From assembly GCA_002386525.1 (NCBI GenBank), contig DGIS01000025.1, positions 133,391 through 197,390 of the forward strand: DNA of 64,000 nucleotides. The letters run 5' to 3'. The notes beneath the pieces were generated by a model that was given only the letters and a program-made list of their open reading frames with translations, was not told the origin of the DNA and searched no databases. The position numbers were made by a program, and so were the translations under genes. The DNA is from Sphingobacterium sp. UBA4616. Its GTDB lineage: Bacteria > Bacteroidota > Bacteroidia > Sphingobacteriales > Sphingobacteriaceae. Positions 17,733 through 26,364 of this stretch are shown here, in pieces (the stretch's first letter is position 1; each line of letters starts with the position of its first letter).

Positions 17733-18515
17733 ATGACATTGAAAGAACTACAACACAGTAAAATATATGGTGCAAATAATGGTGGAACGCCATTAATTGT
17801 GCTGCACGGTCTATTCGGAATGGCAGATAACTGGGGATCCTTTGGCCGTAGTTTCGGGGAGAAAAGACAGGTACATTTACTCGATCTACGTAACCATGGC
17901 CGTAGCTTTCACAGTGACGAAATGTCAATAGAAGTGATGGTAGACGACCTTCTTACTTATCTAGGGTCCATCGGAACAGATAAAATAGCACTTCTGGGGC
18001 ACTCTTTGGGTGGAAAAGTGGCAATGCAATTTGCTATCGACCATCCAGAAAAAATTGAAAAACTGATTATCGCTGATATAGCTCCCAAAGCTTATCCTCC
18101 ACATCATGAAGATATCTTCGATGCATTGTCTGCTGTAGCTATCACGACGTTAGAAACTAGAAAGGATGTACAAGATAAGATTGAGCACTATTTAAACGAC
18201 CCTGGTGTTATCCAATTTTTATTAAAAAATGTATATATCAGAGCAGATCGAAAATTAGATTGGCGATTTAACTTGGATGTTTTAAAAAATAAATATACTG
18301 AATTTATAACAGTAGGGGTAAAATCAGGGATATATAGCGGCCCCACTTTATTTTTAGCGGGCGAGAAATCAAGATATATATTACCGGAAGATAAGGCAAA
18401 GATCAAGGAACAATTTCCAAATGCTGAGTTTAAAACAATACCTAATGCAGGTCACTGGGTTCAAGCCGAAAATCCACAGGTGTTTGACGCTTTTGTTGAT
18501 GAATTCTTAGATTAG
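17733..18515 (+). CDS. Alpha/beta hydrolase, YbfF-like esterase
   Basis: 260 aa, compact alpha/beta hydrolase. Oxyanion HGLFGMADNW (about 25-34), LRNHGRS (about 53-59), nucleophile elbow GHSLGGKVA (Ser near 90), then IADIAPKAYPPHH, and catalytic His in PNAGHWVQAENP near residue 241. The pattern matches E. coli YbfF and eukaryotic ABHD11-type esterases acting on small acyl esters or thioesters. It is preceded by TTGGAG at a distance suitable for ribosome binding, which is unusual here. Cytoplasmic; substrate unknown. Confidence 0.9.
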   Translation: MTLKELQHSKIYGANNGGTPLIVLHGLFGMADNWGSFGRSFGEKRQVHLLDLRNHGRSFHSDEMSIEVMVDDLLTYLGSIGTDKIALLGHSLGGKVAMQFAIDHPEKIEKLIIADIAPKAYPPHHEDIFDALSAVAITTLETRKDVQDKIEHYLNDPGVIQFLLKNVYIRADRKLDWRFNLDVLKNKYTEFITVGVKSGIYSGPTLFLAGEKSRYILPEDKAKIKEQFPNAEFKTIPNAGHWVQAENPQVFDAFVDEFLD

Positions 18516-18529
18516 TAAATTCACAAATA

Positions 18530-18588
18530 GCCAATGTCTATCCCTGTTTGCCAGTTAGTAAAACCTGACGTTCTAGGCAGACATTGGC
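18530..18588. terminator. Hairpin between convergent esterase and photolyase genes
   Basis: GCCAATGTCT (18530-18539) pairs exactly with AGACATTGGC (18579-18588), with a 39-nt loop. In the plus direction it is followed by ATTTTTATTT. It probably ends the esterase transcript. Confidence 0.65.
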
Positions 18589-18592
18589 ATTT

Positions 18593-19891
18593 TTATTTCA
18601 AAGCCGTTGAATAGGTTTTTATTGCTCGATCGCGAGCCATTTGGTGATCTACCATAGGCTGGCAATAATCTGCAGTACCTAATTCCGGTACCCACTTTTT
18701 TATATATTCCTGATTTTTATCAAACTTTTCCGCTTGCAGAGCCGGATTGAAAACCCGAAAATAAGGTGCAGCATCACAGCCACTCCCAGCGGCCCACTGC
18801 CAGTTGCCATTGTTGGCAGACAGGTCATAATCATTTAGCTTTTGAGCGAAGTAAGCCTCCCCCCACCTCCAGTCGACCAATAAATGCTTGCAAAGAAAAC
18901 TTGCCACGACCATTCGTACACGATTGTGCATATAGCCTGAAGTATTCAATTGTCGCATGCCTGCATCGACCATGGGATATCCGGTCTCTCCCTTGCACCA
19001 TTGCAGAAATTCCTCTTCATCATTCCGCCATGGTATAGTGTCGTATTGCTTTCTAAAGGATTCGGTAACGACATGGGGATAGTGATAAAGTATCTGCATA
19101 AAAAATTCACGCCAGATCAACTCAGATAACCATGTTGCATTATGTTTTAACGCAAATGCAACACATTTACGAACACTGATGGTTCCAAAACGAAGTGCTA
19201 TCCCCAATTTGGTGGTACCCGTTAAAGCTGGATAATCGCGTGTTTCATCGTAATGGTCTATGATACTGGCATCTAGATGCGGTTCTTCAAAAATGAGGTC
19301 TGTTTCTAAGAAACCCATCTGTTTTAACGGAATGATTCGCTGCTGTTTTTGCTGAAAGAAAAATTCCGTTCCATAAGTATAGGAACGATAATCGTCGGGG
19401 CTCAATTTCTCCCGCCATTTTTTTGCATACGGTGTATAAACCGTATATGGCGTTCCATCATTCTTTAAAATGTCTCCCTTATCAAAAATTACCTGATCTT
19501 TTATAGCTTTGAAAGGAATTTCAATCGATTTGCAATATTCGAAAATTTCCTTGTCCCTACGAATTGCCTTCGGCTCATAATCTCGATTACAATAAACTCC
19601 CTGGATGTCAAATTTTTCAGCTAGGTTTTTAAAAATATTGATAGGTTTACCGTAAAATGTATTTAACGAGGCACCACTTTCTTGCAGTACAGCATTGATA
19701 TGCGTTAGCGCTTGATGAATGTAATGAAGCCTACGGTCCCGTTTATCTTCCAATTGCTCCAAAATTTCCTCATCAAATATGAATATGGGCAATACAGGGA
19801 TTCCAATCGTCAGCGCGCGAGCAAGACCGCTATTATCGTCTAAGCGTAAGTCCCGCCGAAACCAAAATATAGTAACTTTAATTTTTTCCAT
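18593..19891 (-). CDS. phrB: Deoxyribodipyrimidine photolyase (class I CPD type)
   Basis: 432 aa from the ATG at 19891 (MEKIKVTIFWFRRDLRLDDN); the longer frame adds 13 residues unlike the family. N-terminal antenna domain (FWFRRDLRLDDNSGLARAL) and C-terminal FAD domain with WREFFMQILYHYP, CKGETGYPMVDAGMRQL, YMHNRVRMVVASFL, DYDLSANNGNWQW and DAAPYFRVFNP. The enzyme uses light and FADH- to split cyclobutane pyrimidine dimers. The Trp/Asn-rich FAD loop and full length suggest an active photolyase rather than a cryptochrome. Single gene. Confidence 0.95.
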   Translation of the reverse strand: MEKIKVTIFWFRRDLRLDDNSGLARALTIGIPVLPIFIFDEEILEQLEDKRDRRLHYIHQALTHINAVLQESGASLNTFYGKPINIFKNLAEKFDIQGVYCNRDYEPKAIRRDKEIFEYCKSIEIPFKAIKDQVIFDKGDILKNDGTPYTVYTPYAKKWREKLSPDDYRSYTYGTEFFFQQKQQRIIPLKQMGFLETDLIFEEPHLDASIIDHYDETRDYPALTGTTKLGIALRFGTISVRKCVAFALKHNATWLSELIWREFFMQILYHYPHVVTESFRKQYDTIPWRNDEEEFLQWCKGETGYPMVDAGMRQLNTSGYMHNRVRMVVASFLCKHLLVDWRWGEAYFAQKLNDYDLSANNGNWQWAAGSGCDAAPYFRVFNPALQAEKFDKNQEYIKKWVPELGTADYCQPMVDHQMARDRAIKTYSTALK

Positions 19892-20046
19892 AAAATGACG
19901 AATTTTCCATTCCCTAATCTTAGCTAACAACTCTTCGGCACAAATGGTCAGTGCAGCAATTAGTCATCATTAATGCTATACAAACTAAACCATCAAGAGT
20001 AATAGATATGATGCCTGATGGTTCAGGGTTGAAAAATTATATTGGA

Positions 20047-21102
20047 TTAGTTTTTCAAACTTGCCATATCGATAACAAACCTATATTTAACATCACTTTT
20101 CAGTAACCTGTCGTAGGCATGATTGATATCCTGCATTTTAATTAGCTCGATATCGGATGTAATATTGTGCTTACCGCAAAAATCAAGCATCTCCTGCGTT
20201 TCTGCAATTCCACCGATCATCGAGCCTGAAAAACTTTTACGCGTTGGAATCAGACTAAACGGAGCGACGGGTAATGGATGTTCTGGAGCACCGACAAGGG
20301 TCAGTGAACCGTCCCGCTTCAATAAACTTAAATAGGCATTGATGTCATGCTGTGCCGAAACGCAGTCTAAAATGAAATGTAATGTTCCCGCATGCTCTTT
20401 CATTTGTTCTGCATCGGTTGATAAGATGACTTCATCAGCACCTAACCGTTTAGCATCGTCGACTTTCGAAACAGAAGTTGTAATCACAACCACTTGAGCG
20501 CCCATTGCTTTGGCTATTTTGACACCCATATGGCCCAAACCGCCAATACCAACTATACCAACTTTTTGTCCTGGTCCCACATTCCAATGTCTCAACGGGG
20601 AATAGGTAGTAATTCCGGCACACAATAAAGGAGCTGTTGCTGCGAGGTCCAAATTTGCAGGGATATGAAGCACAAAACCCTCATCCACCACTATGCGTTC
20701 GGAATAACCACCAAACGTCTGTTTATTGAGGTGTTTATCGTGTCCATTGTATGTTTGGATATTTCCATTTTCACAATATTGTTCCAGCCCTTCTTTGCAA
20801 CTTTCACATTCGCGACAACTATCTACCATACAACCTACGCCGGCTAAATCGCCGACTTTAAACTTGGTTACAGCATCCCCAACTTTAGTGATTCGTCCTA
20901 CAATTTCATGGCCGGGTACATTTGGGTAAACAGTCCCACCCCACTCGTTTCGCGCTGTATGTAAGTCAGAATGACAAACACCACAAAATAAGATATCAAT
21001 CTCGACATCTTTTCCAGTGACTTCACGCCGTTCAATAGCCATCTGTTGCAGCTCGGCAGCTGGTGCGCTTGTGCCAAACGCTTTAATTGAAAATGTACTC
21101 AT
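20047..21102 (-). CDS. Zinc-dependent NAD(P) alcohol dehydrogenase (YahK/CAD type)
   Basis: 351 aa from the ATG at 21102 (MSTFSIKAFGTSAPAAELQQ); the longer frame upstream is A/T-rich and unlike the family. Catalytic zinc region FCGVCHSDLH and GHEIVGRITKVG; structural zinc cluster with four Cys in CRECESCKEGLEQYC; Rossmann GIGGLGHMGVKIAKAMGA. This is the cinnamyl-alcohol/aldehyde reductase-like branch that reduces many aldehydes with NADPH. Cytoplasmic detoxification of aldehydes is the likely role. A weak hairpin with arms AACCATCA (19988-19995) and TGATGGTT (20016-20023) lies downstream. Monocistronic. Confidence 0.93.
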   Translation of the reverse strand: MSTFSIKAFGTSAPAAELQQMAIERREVTGKDVEIDILFCGVCHSDLHTARNEWGGTVYPNVPGHEIVGRITKVGDAVTKFKVGDLAGVGCMVDSCRECESCKEGLEQYCENGNIQTYNGHDKHLNKQTFGGYSERIVVDEGFVLHIPANLDLAATAPLLCAGITTYSPLRHWNVGPGQKVGIVGIGGLGHMGVKIAKAMGAQVVVITTSVSKVDDAKRLGADEVILSTDAEQMKEHAGTLHFILDCVSAQHDINAYLSLLKRDGSLTLVGAPEHPLPVAPFSLIPTRKSFSGSMIGGIAETQEMLDFCGKHNITSDIELIKMQDINHAYDRLLKSDVKYRFVIDMASLKN

Positions 21103-21344
21103 ACTTGATAAAATCGTTATATTATTTTTGAATAAATGCCTAAAATCCCCATAGCTCCTAAGTCCATCCACGCGATAAAAATAACCACTGGATGTGAAAA
21201 ATGTTTTGAAGGAATTACAGTAAAAGTAAATAGTAACTTTTAAATTAGCATTATTCGAAGGCTCAAATTGCAATTTCTTTATAGCTCATCACATACTGGG
21301 TTAAAAAGCACTTTAAATATACGAAGTGTTATAAACCAAATGCA

Positions 21345-21575
21345 CTAATCAGTATCCTCTACTTGTACAAACTGCATTGCCAAACCTTGCTGCTGACATA
21401 TATTCAGAATAGAGAATTCTAGTCGGCTACTCATCCGAAGGACAAGCAGAAATTGTTGGTCATCCAACATGAGATCAATATTTTTTATCTCAGGGAAACT
21501 CTGATAGAGAAAATGATAAATCTCGCTGGCTCTCCATTTTAGCTTGCGAGACAACGAATAAACTACTTTATACAT
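21345..21575 (-). CDS. Small protein of unknown function (76 aa), second of a pair
   Basis: Starts MYKVVYSLSRKLKWRASEIY and ends QFVQVEDTD. Soluble, mixed alpha/beta by eye, basic N-terminus and acidic C-terminus. It begins 7 bp after the stop of the 102-aa gene upstream, so the two are co-transcribed. I do not recognise the family. A partner or paralogue role for the pair is inference. Confidence 0.6.
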   Translation of the reverse strand: MYKVVYSLSRKLKWRASEIYHFLYQSFPEIKNIDLMLDDQQFLLVLRMSSRLEFSILNICQQQGLAMQFVQVEDTD

Positions 21576-21582
21576 ATTTAGA

Positions 21583-21891
21583 TTATTTCAAAATTTTAAC
21601 GGCAATTTGTTGTAGGTGATGGCTCAAAAAGTGCATCTGCTTTAGTTCTTCAATGTCCCGGGCTAGTCGAACTTTTTTATTTTCATTTTCCAGCGCAAGA
21701 GCAAGCCCATCCAACCGCTCTACATCACTGTTGATTAATAAATAACAATCTATATCTGGATCCAACAGTCCCATAATCTCAGTACGGCCGGCTTGCTCTC
21801 CCTCCACCATAATCAAAATGCACCTTTCTGATGCAACACTCTTTACCGACTTGCCCACTTTTGCATTTAATGCCACAGTACTTTTCCCCAT
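21583..21891 (-). CDS. Small protein of unknown function (102 aa), first of a pair
   Basis: Starts MGKSTVALNAKVGKSVKSVA, with a middle section ILIMVEGEQAGRTEIMGLLDPDIDCYLLINSDVE. Soluble. The LLINSD stretch and charged C-terminal helix suggest a small alpha/beta fold, but I do not recognise it. Its start lies 127 bp from the TetR gene that follows on the same strand, an A/T-rich gap with TTTG and a possible downstream box. The next gene follows after 7 bp. Confidence 0.6.
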   Translation of the reverse strand: MGKSTVALNAKVGKSVKSVASERCILIMVEGEQAGRTEIMGLLDPDIDCYLLINSDVERLDGLALALENENKKVRLARDIEELKQMHFLSHHLQQIAVKILK

Positions 21892-22018
21892 ATATGTTTT
21901 TTATTAAAAGAGTTTAAAAATTAATATAGACATATTTTGTATTTATGTCGAATCAGAAAACAAAAAAACAGCAGGTATATTCCTTACTATCCAAAAAATT
22001 TTCCTTACTGTAAAACTA

Positions 22019-22606
22019 TTAGCGAAGCCCCTTGACGCAGATACTTGTTAGCCAAGAAAGTCGGGCTTCAAAATCTGGAAAACGATCAAAGAGTAAAACT
22101 TCCTGCTCAAAACAACGCGATGTGGTCACTAACATTTCCGATAAGAATAAGATGTCATTTTCGCCAAGTGGCTGAATCTCCTCTTTCTTAATGGCTAATT
22201 CAATCATTTCACGGATCAGCTTGATTTCGTCATCCAACATGTAACGCGTTTTTGAAACCATCAAAGCTGGATCTGACTTCATATCTTCAAATGCGAGATG
22301 AAAACGCTTAGTGATTACGTTAATTTGACGCAATTTTGCCTGTAAAAAACCAACTAGGTTATCTTCCAATGTAGCATCTCTATGATATGTTTGACTCGCA
22401 ACCTGAAATACTTGTTGACACAGGTACTCCGCAATTGCATCGAACACGTCCATTTTACTGGTAAAATAATAATACAAAGTGCTACGCCCCTTTCCACAAG
22501 CTTTTGAAATATCCTGCATAGAGACTCTTGCAAATCCATATGTTTCAAACACTTTCATGGAAGATAGGATAATTTCTTCTCTAATATTTTCCTGTTGACC
22601 TGTCAT
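22019..22606 (-). CDS. TetR/AcrR family transcriptional regulator
   Basis: 195 aa. N-terminal HTH: REEIILSSMKVFETYGFARVSMQDISKACGKGRSTLYYYFTSKMDVFDAI (residues about 9-58), the canonical TetR start. The C-terminal two-thirds is a helical ligand/dimer domain, not classifiable by eye. An inverted repeat TTCGACA/TGTCGAA brackets a TATATTTG -7 box just before the start codon, so the protein probably represses itself. No efflux or enzyme gene is immediately divergent; its other targets are unknown, the small pair downstream being possible. Confidence 0.92.
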   Translation of the reverse strand: MTGQQENIREEIILSSMKVFETYGFARVSMQDISKACGKGRSTLYYYFTSKMDVFDAIAEYLCQQVFQVASQTYHRDATLEDNLVGFLQAKLRQINVITKRFHLAFEDMKSDPALMVSKTRYMLDDEIKLIREMIELAIKKEEIQPLGENDILFLSEMLVTTSRCFEQEVLLFDRFPDFEARLSWLTSICVKGLR

Positions 22607-22608
22607 TG

Positions 22609-22641
22609 TTCGACAAATATATAAAAAATGTCGAAAACAAA
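22609..22641 (-). promoter_or_regulatory. Promoter with palindromic operator of the TetR gene
   Basis: TTCGACA (22609-22615) and TGTCGAA (22629-22635) flank, on the minus strand, TATATTTG (22621-22614). A TTTG-like -33 occurs at 22641-22638 with a short 16-bp spacer. Transcription should start near 22608, only about 2 nt before the ATG at 22606, so the mRNA may be leaderless. Confidence 0.65.
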
Positions 22642-22792
22642 AGTTATATCATTATTTTTTTATTATGGGTATTGATTTCCTTTATCTTCTCTTGTTAATC
22701 TTTACTGTTCGTATTCTTTGGCGAATCGAGAAACGATGATAGATTTAAAACTAGTGGATTTATCAAGACTGAGTGTCTAACCTTTTGTACGT

Positions 22793-23581
22793 CTATTCAT
22801 TGCCATTAGGGATATAATCTGGTAGATAAACGTGTTCTTTTCTCATCGTTTGGATATACATTTTACCGTAAATCTCCAAACGGATATCGACAATTTCAGT
22901 GATTGCAGGTTCATTATCTTCATCTTCCCCGAATGAGAAAATCTGTTCTTCCCGTCTATTTTTTTTTAATAAAAAATAATAAAAATCTTCGCTTTCCCAA
23001 CCTTCTATACTGCCGCCGACATCATTCTGAAGCTTTAGTGCTGTATAGTTTTTTTGTAAATAGCGATGAATTTTATCGAAATCATCTTTATTTTTTGAGC
23101 TCTTCATCGCATTTAGATAAGCAAATTTACCACCTTGATCTTCCGCCATCGTTAGGGCAGGAAATGAGACTCCGTTAAAGAGCGCTATGGTATCTTTTTC
23201 TTCATTGTAAGAAACAGTGGTATAACGATATCCAAAATTTTTGACTGGCTTTAGCTTTCTTGTCCCCCAACCACCGGTAGATTCCAGATAAAATGCTGTC
23301 GGTAGACTGCCTTCCGAATTGAAAATAGCCAGGGTATCCTTTTTAAATATGGCAGTTTCAAAGATTTCCTTTAGCCTTTTTTTATCCATATTTTTAACAT
23401 CTGCATGCAACAATTCCTCACTCCTCTTTATTTTGGGTTCATAAAATCTGGACACATTGAATGTTTTATCCATTTTTTCAAGTATCACCCTATCCCCGTT
23501 TTTCGGTTGACAGGAATACAGGATACCAGATAAAAAAATCAGATAAGATGTAGCTTGGAATAGAAAGTGAAATGGCCTCAT
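22793..23581 (-). CDS. Putative lipoprotein of unknown function
   Basis: 262 aa from the ATG at 23581; a TTG-initiated form would add four residues. The N-terminus MRPFHFLFQATSYLIFLSGI runs into LYSC, a lipobox-like cleavage site, so it is probably a lipidated periplasmic or outer-membrane protein. The rest is soluble and rich in Lys, Asp and aromatic residues; I do not recognise a domain. A single gene, 141 bp downstream (minus direction) of the 68-aa gene. Confidence 0.7.
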   Translation of the reverse strand: MRPFHFLFQATSYLIFLSGILYSCQPKNGDRVILEKMDKTFNVSRFYEPKIKRSEELLHADVKNMDKKRLKEIFETAIFKKDTLAIFNSEGSLPTAFYLESTGGWGTRKLKPVKNFGYRYTTVSYNEEKDTIALFNGVSFPALTMAEDQGGKFAYLNAMKSSKNKDDFDKIHRYLQKNYTALKLQNDVGGSIEGWESEDFYYFLLKKNRREEQIFSFGEDEDNEPAITEIVDIRLEIYGKMYIQTMRKEHVYLPDYIPNGNE

Positions 23582-23721
23582 GGGAATTATCAATCAAATT
23601 ATTTTTTTGAGTTACGATTTTAATACGTCGTAAAGATCTTCAAACTAAAATAAATTTGTAGTTATTTGCAAATGAAATAGGGCCATATCGCCTATTATCT
23701 GAAGTCGTCGGGGACTTACAA

Positions 23722-23928
23722 TCAGTCGTTCGGTAACAATTGATCGACGTATTCTCTTATCTCTTGTGGCAACATGAGGTAAACTGATGTTTTCAGATTT
23801 TCTTTACTCGGCACGCCATCGATAAAAATATTTTGAAACCCTTCATTGAGCCATTTTCCTTCATCTTCCAGGTATCCACTATATTTGTTGTTTAAATTTT
23901 CAATAATACTACTCATGTTTTCCGTCAT
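23722..23928 (-). CDS. Small acidic protein of unknown function (68 aa)
   Basis: MTENMSSIIENLNNKYSGYL and on to LPQEIREYVDQLLPND. Acidic, soluble, probably helical. A second start (MSSIIENL) is four codons in. The reading frame differs clearly in composition from the flanking A/T-rich DNA. No family recognised. Confidence 0.55.
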   Translation of the reverse strand: MTENMSSIIENLNNKYSGYLEDEGKWLNEGFQNIFIDGVPSKENLKTSVYLMLPQEIREYVDQLLPND

Positions 23929-24202
23929 TTATTCTATGTTAACTGCACCTACGCTATACGATAGGAAGATATCAACATTGGTGCCACTCCAAGCTAAAAT
24001 TTTAAAATTTAATGATCAAATAGTATATTTTAAGTTTTCTTAACATTTACTTTTTCTGACAAAACGTAACCTCTAAGCATTGCCTATTAATGCATTTAAA
24101 CAGAGCAAAAAAGTAACCCAATTTGCTTTAGTCGATATTATTTTCGACCTTTATAAATCAATACGCTGATTTGTATTTTATTCTATAATTCACCTATTAT
24201 TT

Positions 24203-24403
24203 ATGATATTAATAGCAGTTTTACTTCCTTGGTTATCATTCTTTTTGCGCGGAAAGATTCTAAGCGGTATCCTCTGTTTGATTCTGCAGATGACCATACT
24301 GGGCTGGATTCCCGCAGCTATATGGGCAGTTGCATCCCGTGTCGATGGTAAGAATAAACAGCGCATACGAAGGTTGGAACGTTATATGCATCATCAGCGG
24401 TAA
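24203..24403 (+). CDS. YqaE/Pmp3-like small membrane protein
   Basis: 66 aa with two hydrophobic spans, about residues 2-15 (LIAVLLPWLSFFLRGK) and about 20-45 (ILCLILQMTILGWIPAAIWAV), with the LP-x-x-x-FLRG and LGWIP-A motifs of the Pmp3/YqaE proteolipid family. A basic tail RRLERYMHHQR follows. Family members are stress-induced inner-membrane proteins affecting membrane potential. Single gene with a 270-bp divergent gap upstream in which I find no clear promoter. Confidence 0.8.
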   Translation: MILIAVLLPWLSFFLRGKILSGILCLILQMTILGWIPAAIWAVASRVDGKNKQRIRRLERYMHHQR

Positions 24404-24542
24404 AGCTTTAACACTCCAACTATAATTCATTAATCTAAACAGTAGGCAGCTTTCTGCATGTAAAATAAGCAAATAACTGAGCTGTATAGTTCCTCTATAA
24501 TAGGGTCTGAAGTCTCATCAATATATCTATTTAGGATGAAAC

Positions 24543-24572
24543 ACTGTGGTATATTTGACTGTGGTATATTTA
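24543..24572 (+). promoter_or_regulatory. Tandem 15-bp repeat carrying a -7 box
   Basis: ACTGTGGTATATTTG (24543-24557) is repeated at once as ACTGTGGTATATTTA (24558-24572). The first copy contains TATATTTG, a perfect TAnnTTTG; the second copy differs only in the last base. It lies 37 bp before the lipoprotein start, the usual promoter distance. The duplication may have created or moved a promoter. Confidence 0.55.
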
Positions 24573-24608
24573 TTGTATGAACATCATGAAATTTAAAACC
24601 TGATTCAT

Positions 24609-25058
24609 ATGAGAAAATTAGCATGTATAGTAGCCGGCCTTGTTACTTTAGCCGCTTGTAACAATGCTCAAAGGGACAATGAAACCACACATTCAGCGAC
24701 TGACAGCGTGAAAGGAGAAACGCCATCAATCGGCGGTAGCAAGGATGAGCACGGCTGTCTTGTATCGGCAGGACAAACATGGAGTGAGATCAAGCAGGGC
24801 TGTATCCAGGTCTTTACTATTGGCTTTCGCTTAAATCCGGTTGATGTAGAAAAAGGAAAAGCCGTTATAAGTGCCTTCGTTGTGCTAAGCGAAGATAAGT
24901 CAAAGGCAGAATTATTTTTACCTGATGACAGTAAAAATAACATTCTCCTAGATAAAGTTGATAATGACATTTACCAAAAGGATAGCTATCGATACGATGC
25001 CAAGAAATCAGTGCTCTATGTCAATGATGCAATCAAATATAAGGGTAACATTGAGTAG
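24609..25058 (+). CDS. Lipoprotein of unknown function with CxxSAG motif
   Basis: 149 aa. Lipobox LAAC at residues about 14-17 after a short hydrophobic helix, then a Thr/Ser-rich linker and a compact domain starting GCLVSAGQTWSEIKQGCIQVF, with two Cys likely to form a disulfide in the periplasm. The C-x-x-SAG-x-x-WS...C pattern recurs in small Bacteroidota and proteobacterial lipoproteins of unknown function. Ends before a shared terminator. Confidence 0.75.
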   Translation: MRKLACIVAGLVTLAACNNAQRDNETTHSATDSVKGETPSIGGSKDEHGCLVSAGQTWSEIKQGCIQVFTIGFRLNPVDVEKGKAVISAFVVLSEDKSKAELFLPDDSKNNILLDKVDNDIYQKDSYRYDAKKSVLYVNDAIKYKGNIE

Positions 25059-25092
25059 GACCATCGACCGAACCTTTGCGTAGATAAAGCTG

Positions 25093-25119
25093 ACTGATTC
25101 GTACATTCGCCGAATCAGT
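25093..25119. terminator. Terminator between convergent genes
   Basis: ACTGATTCG (25093-25101) and CGAATCAGT (25111-25119) form a 9-bp stem with a 9-nt loop, followed in the plus direction by TAGTATTTTAA. It lies between the lipoprotein (+) and the DUF1266-like gene (-). Confidence 0.65.
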
Positions 25120-25126
25120 TAGTATT

Positions 25127-26335
25127 TTAACTTCCACAACTCAGATAGAACATCGGAATTCCCTCTTCATCTTTTTCAATTACATCCAATCCTTCAAAAA
25201 AGACATGGTCTCGGAGTTCTTTCTGAGCGATTTGTTGCTCCAATTGATAAAGCAAATCCAACGCCGTAAAATATCGGCTATTTGAAGACTTTAATTTTGC
25301 GCACAATTCTATCTGGTAAAATCCAGCGTGATTCTTATCTTCAGAAAAGGCCTCTATCTCATTGTACAATAAATATTCATTTTCTTCTAAATCGTTCATA
25401 CTCCGTATCCAGACACGATAGCAGACCTCAATTTCTGCTTTGTCAATGACAATTTGATTCGGGATCCAATAATTCCATTTTTCAACTGTACCTTTTTGAT
25501 ACGCGTTAACTTGATTTTCAAATTCTTCGATATGAAGATATTTTTTCAGCTGGAATCTCCAAGTCAAATGTGTAAGTATTCCAGACGGGCTTCCTGCACG
25601 CCATGCTATATTATTCCAGGGACTTCCTTTCTTTTCCCTCAAATATCCGATGTATCTTTTCAAATAAGATTTCCTGATTTTGCTATTTAAACCTACATGG
25701 TTCTCTCCTTCTAAAAAATAATCAGCAAATAAAAACCAATCACCAAAATGCTTTTTCGCATATTGAGACAAATTCTTTAGAATATTTAAAGCCACAGGTT
25801 TTGAAAGGTACCCAGCGTCGGTTGCAGATGTGGTAATATAGCTTATTATAGCAATAGCAAAAGCATCTACTCCTACTTTGGAAATGTTCCAAACATCGAT
25901 ATCAATTTGACCATTTTTTTCCTCCAATGCGGTTCCTCTCTTTTTTATGCCAAGTAAATTAAAATATGAACTCAAACTATCGAGACAACTTTCCGTATCT
26001 GCGATAGCAAAGTCACTTTTTAACAGTCTGATAAAATCATTTCTGTATTGATCAATTTTTGGATAATTTCCAAATTGATATAAGTGAAGAGGATAGCTCC
26101 CGTCATCGCCGTTACTTCCGGATACGGTAAACCAGTCCCCAAAAACAATCACTCTAAATGCGGCTCCAAGTGCGTTACCAAACTGTTCTTCATAAGGAAT
26201 ACCCAAGATTATGTTGCTATCGATCAATGTGCTCTCAGCCTTTTGTTCCTCTCCAGCTTTTAAACTGAGTGCTTCTTTGGGCTCGTTTACGCCAAGCTTC
26301 GCTGCATTTAATAATTCTTTAAAAAATTTCAACAT
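25127..26335 (-). CDS. DUF1266-like protein
   Basis: 402 aa, soluble. A middle segment DFAIADTESCLDSLSSYFNL... AWRAGSPSGILTHLTWRFQL resembles DUF1266 proteins (conserved region with DxxR/Q, W-rich helices), known from many bacteria without function. No signal peptide or membrane span. It lies 29 bp after the stop of the 217-aa gene upstream, so the two are probably co-transcribed. Assignment to DUF1266 is from pattern memory. Confidence 0.6.
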   Translation of the reverse strand: MLKFFKELLNAAKLGVNEPKEALSLKAGEEQKAESTLIDSNIILGIPYEEQFGNALGAAFRVIVFGDWFTVSGSNGDDGSYPLHLYQFGNYPKIDQYRNDFIRLLKSDFAIADTESCLDSLSSYFNLLGIKKRGTALEEKNGQIDIDVWNISKVGVDAFAIAIISYITTSATDAGYLSKPVALNILKNLSQYAKKHFGDWFLFADYFLEGENHVGLNSKIRKSYLKRYIGYLREKKGSPWNNIAWRAGSPSGILTHLTWRFQLKKYLHIEEFENQVNAYQKGTVEKWNYWIPNQIVIDKAEIEVCYRVWIRSMNDLEENEYLLYNEIEAFSEDKNHAGFYQIELCAKLKSSNSRYFTALDLLYQLEQQIAQKELRDHVFFEGLDVIEKDEEGIPMFYLSCGS

Positions 26336-26364
26336 AATCCTATGGCTATTAACTGCATAAAAAC

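Noticed and set aside
19988..20023. Hairpin downstream of the alcohol dehydrogenase gene
   Set aside because: 8-bp arms with a 20-nt loop and no convincing T-run; mentioned in the gene entry but not listed as a terminator.
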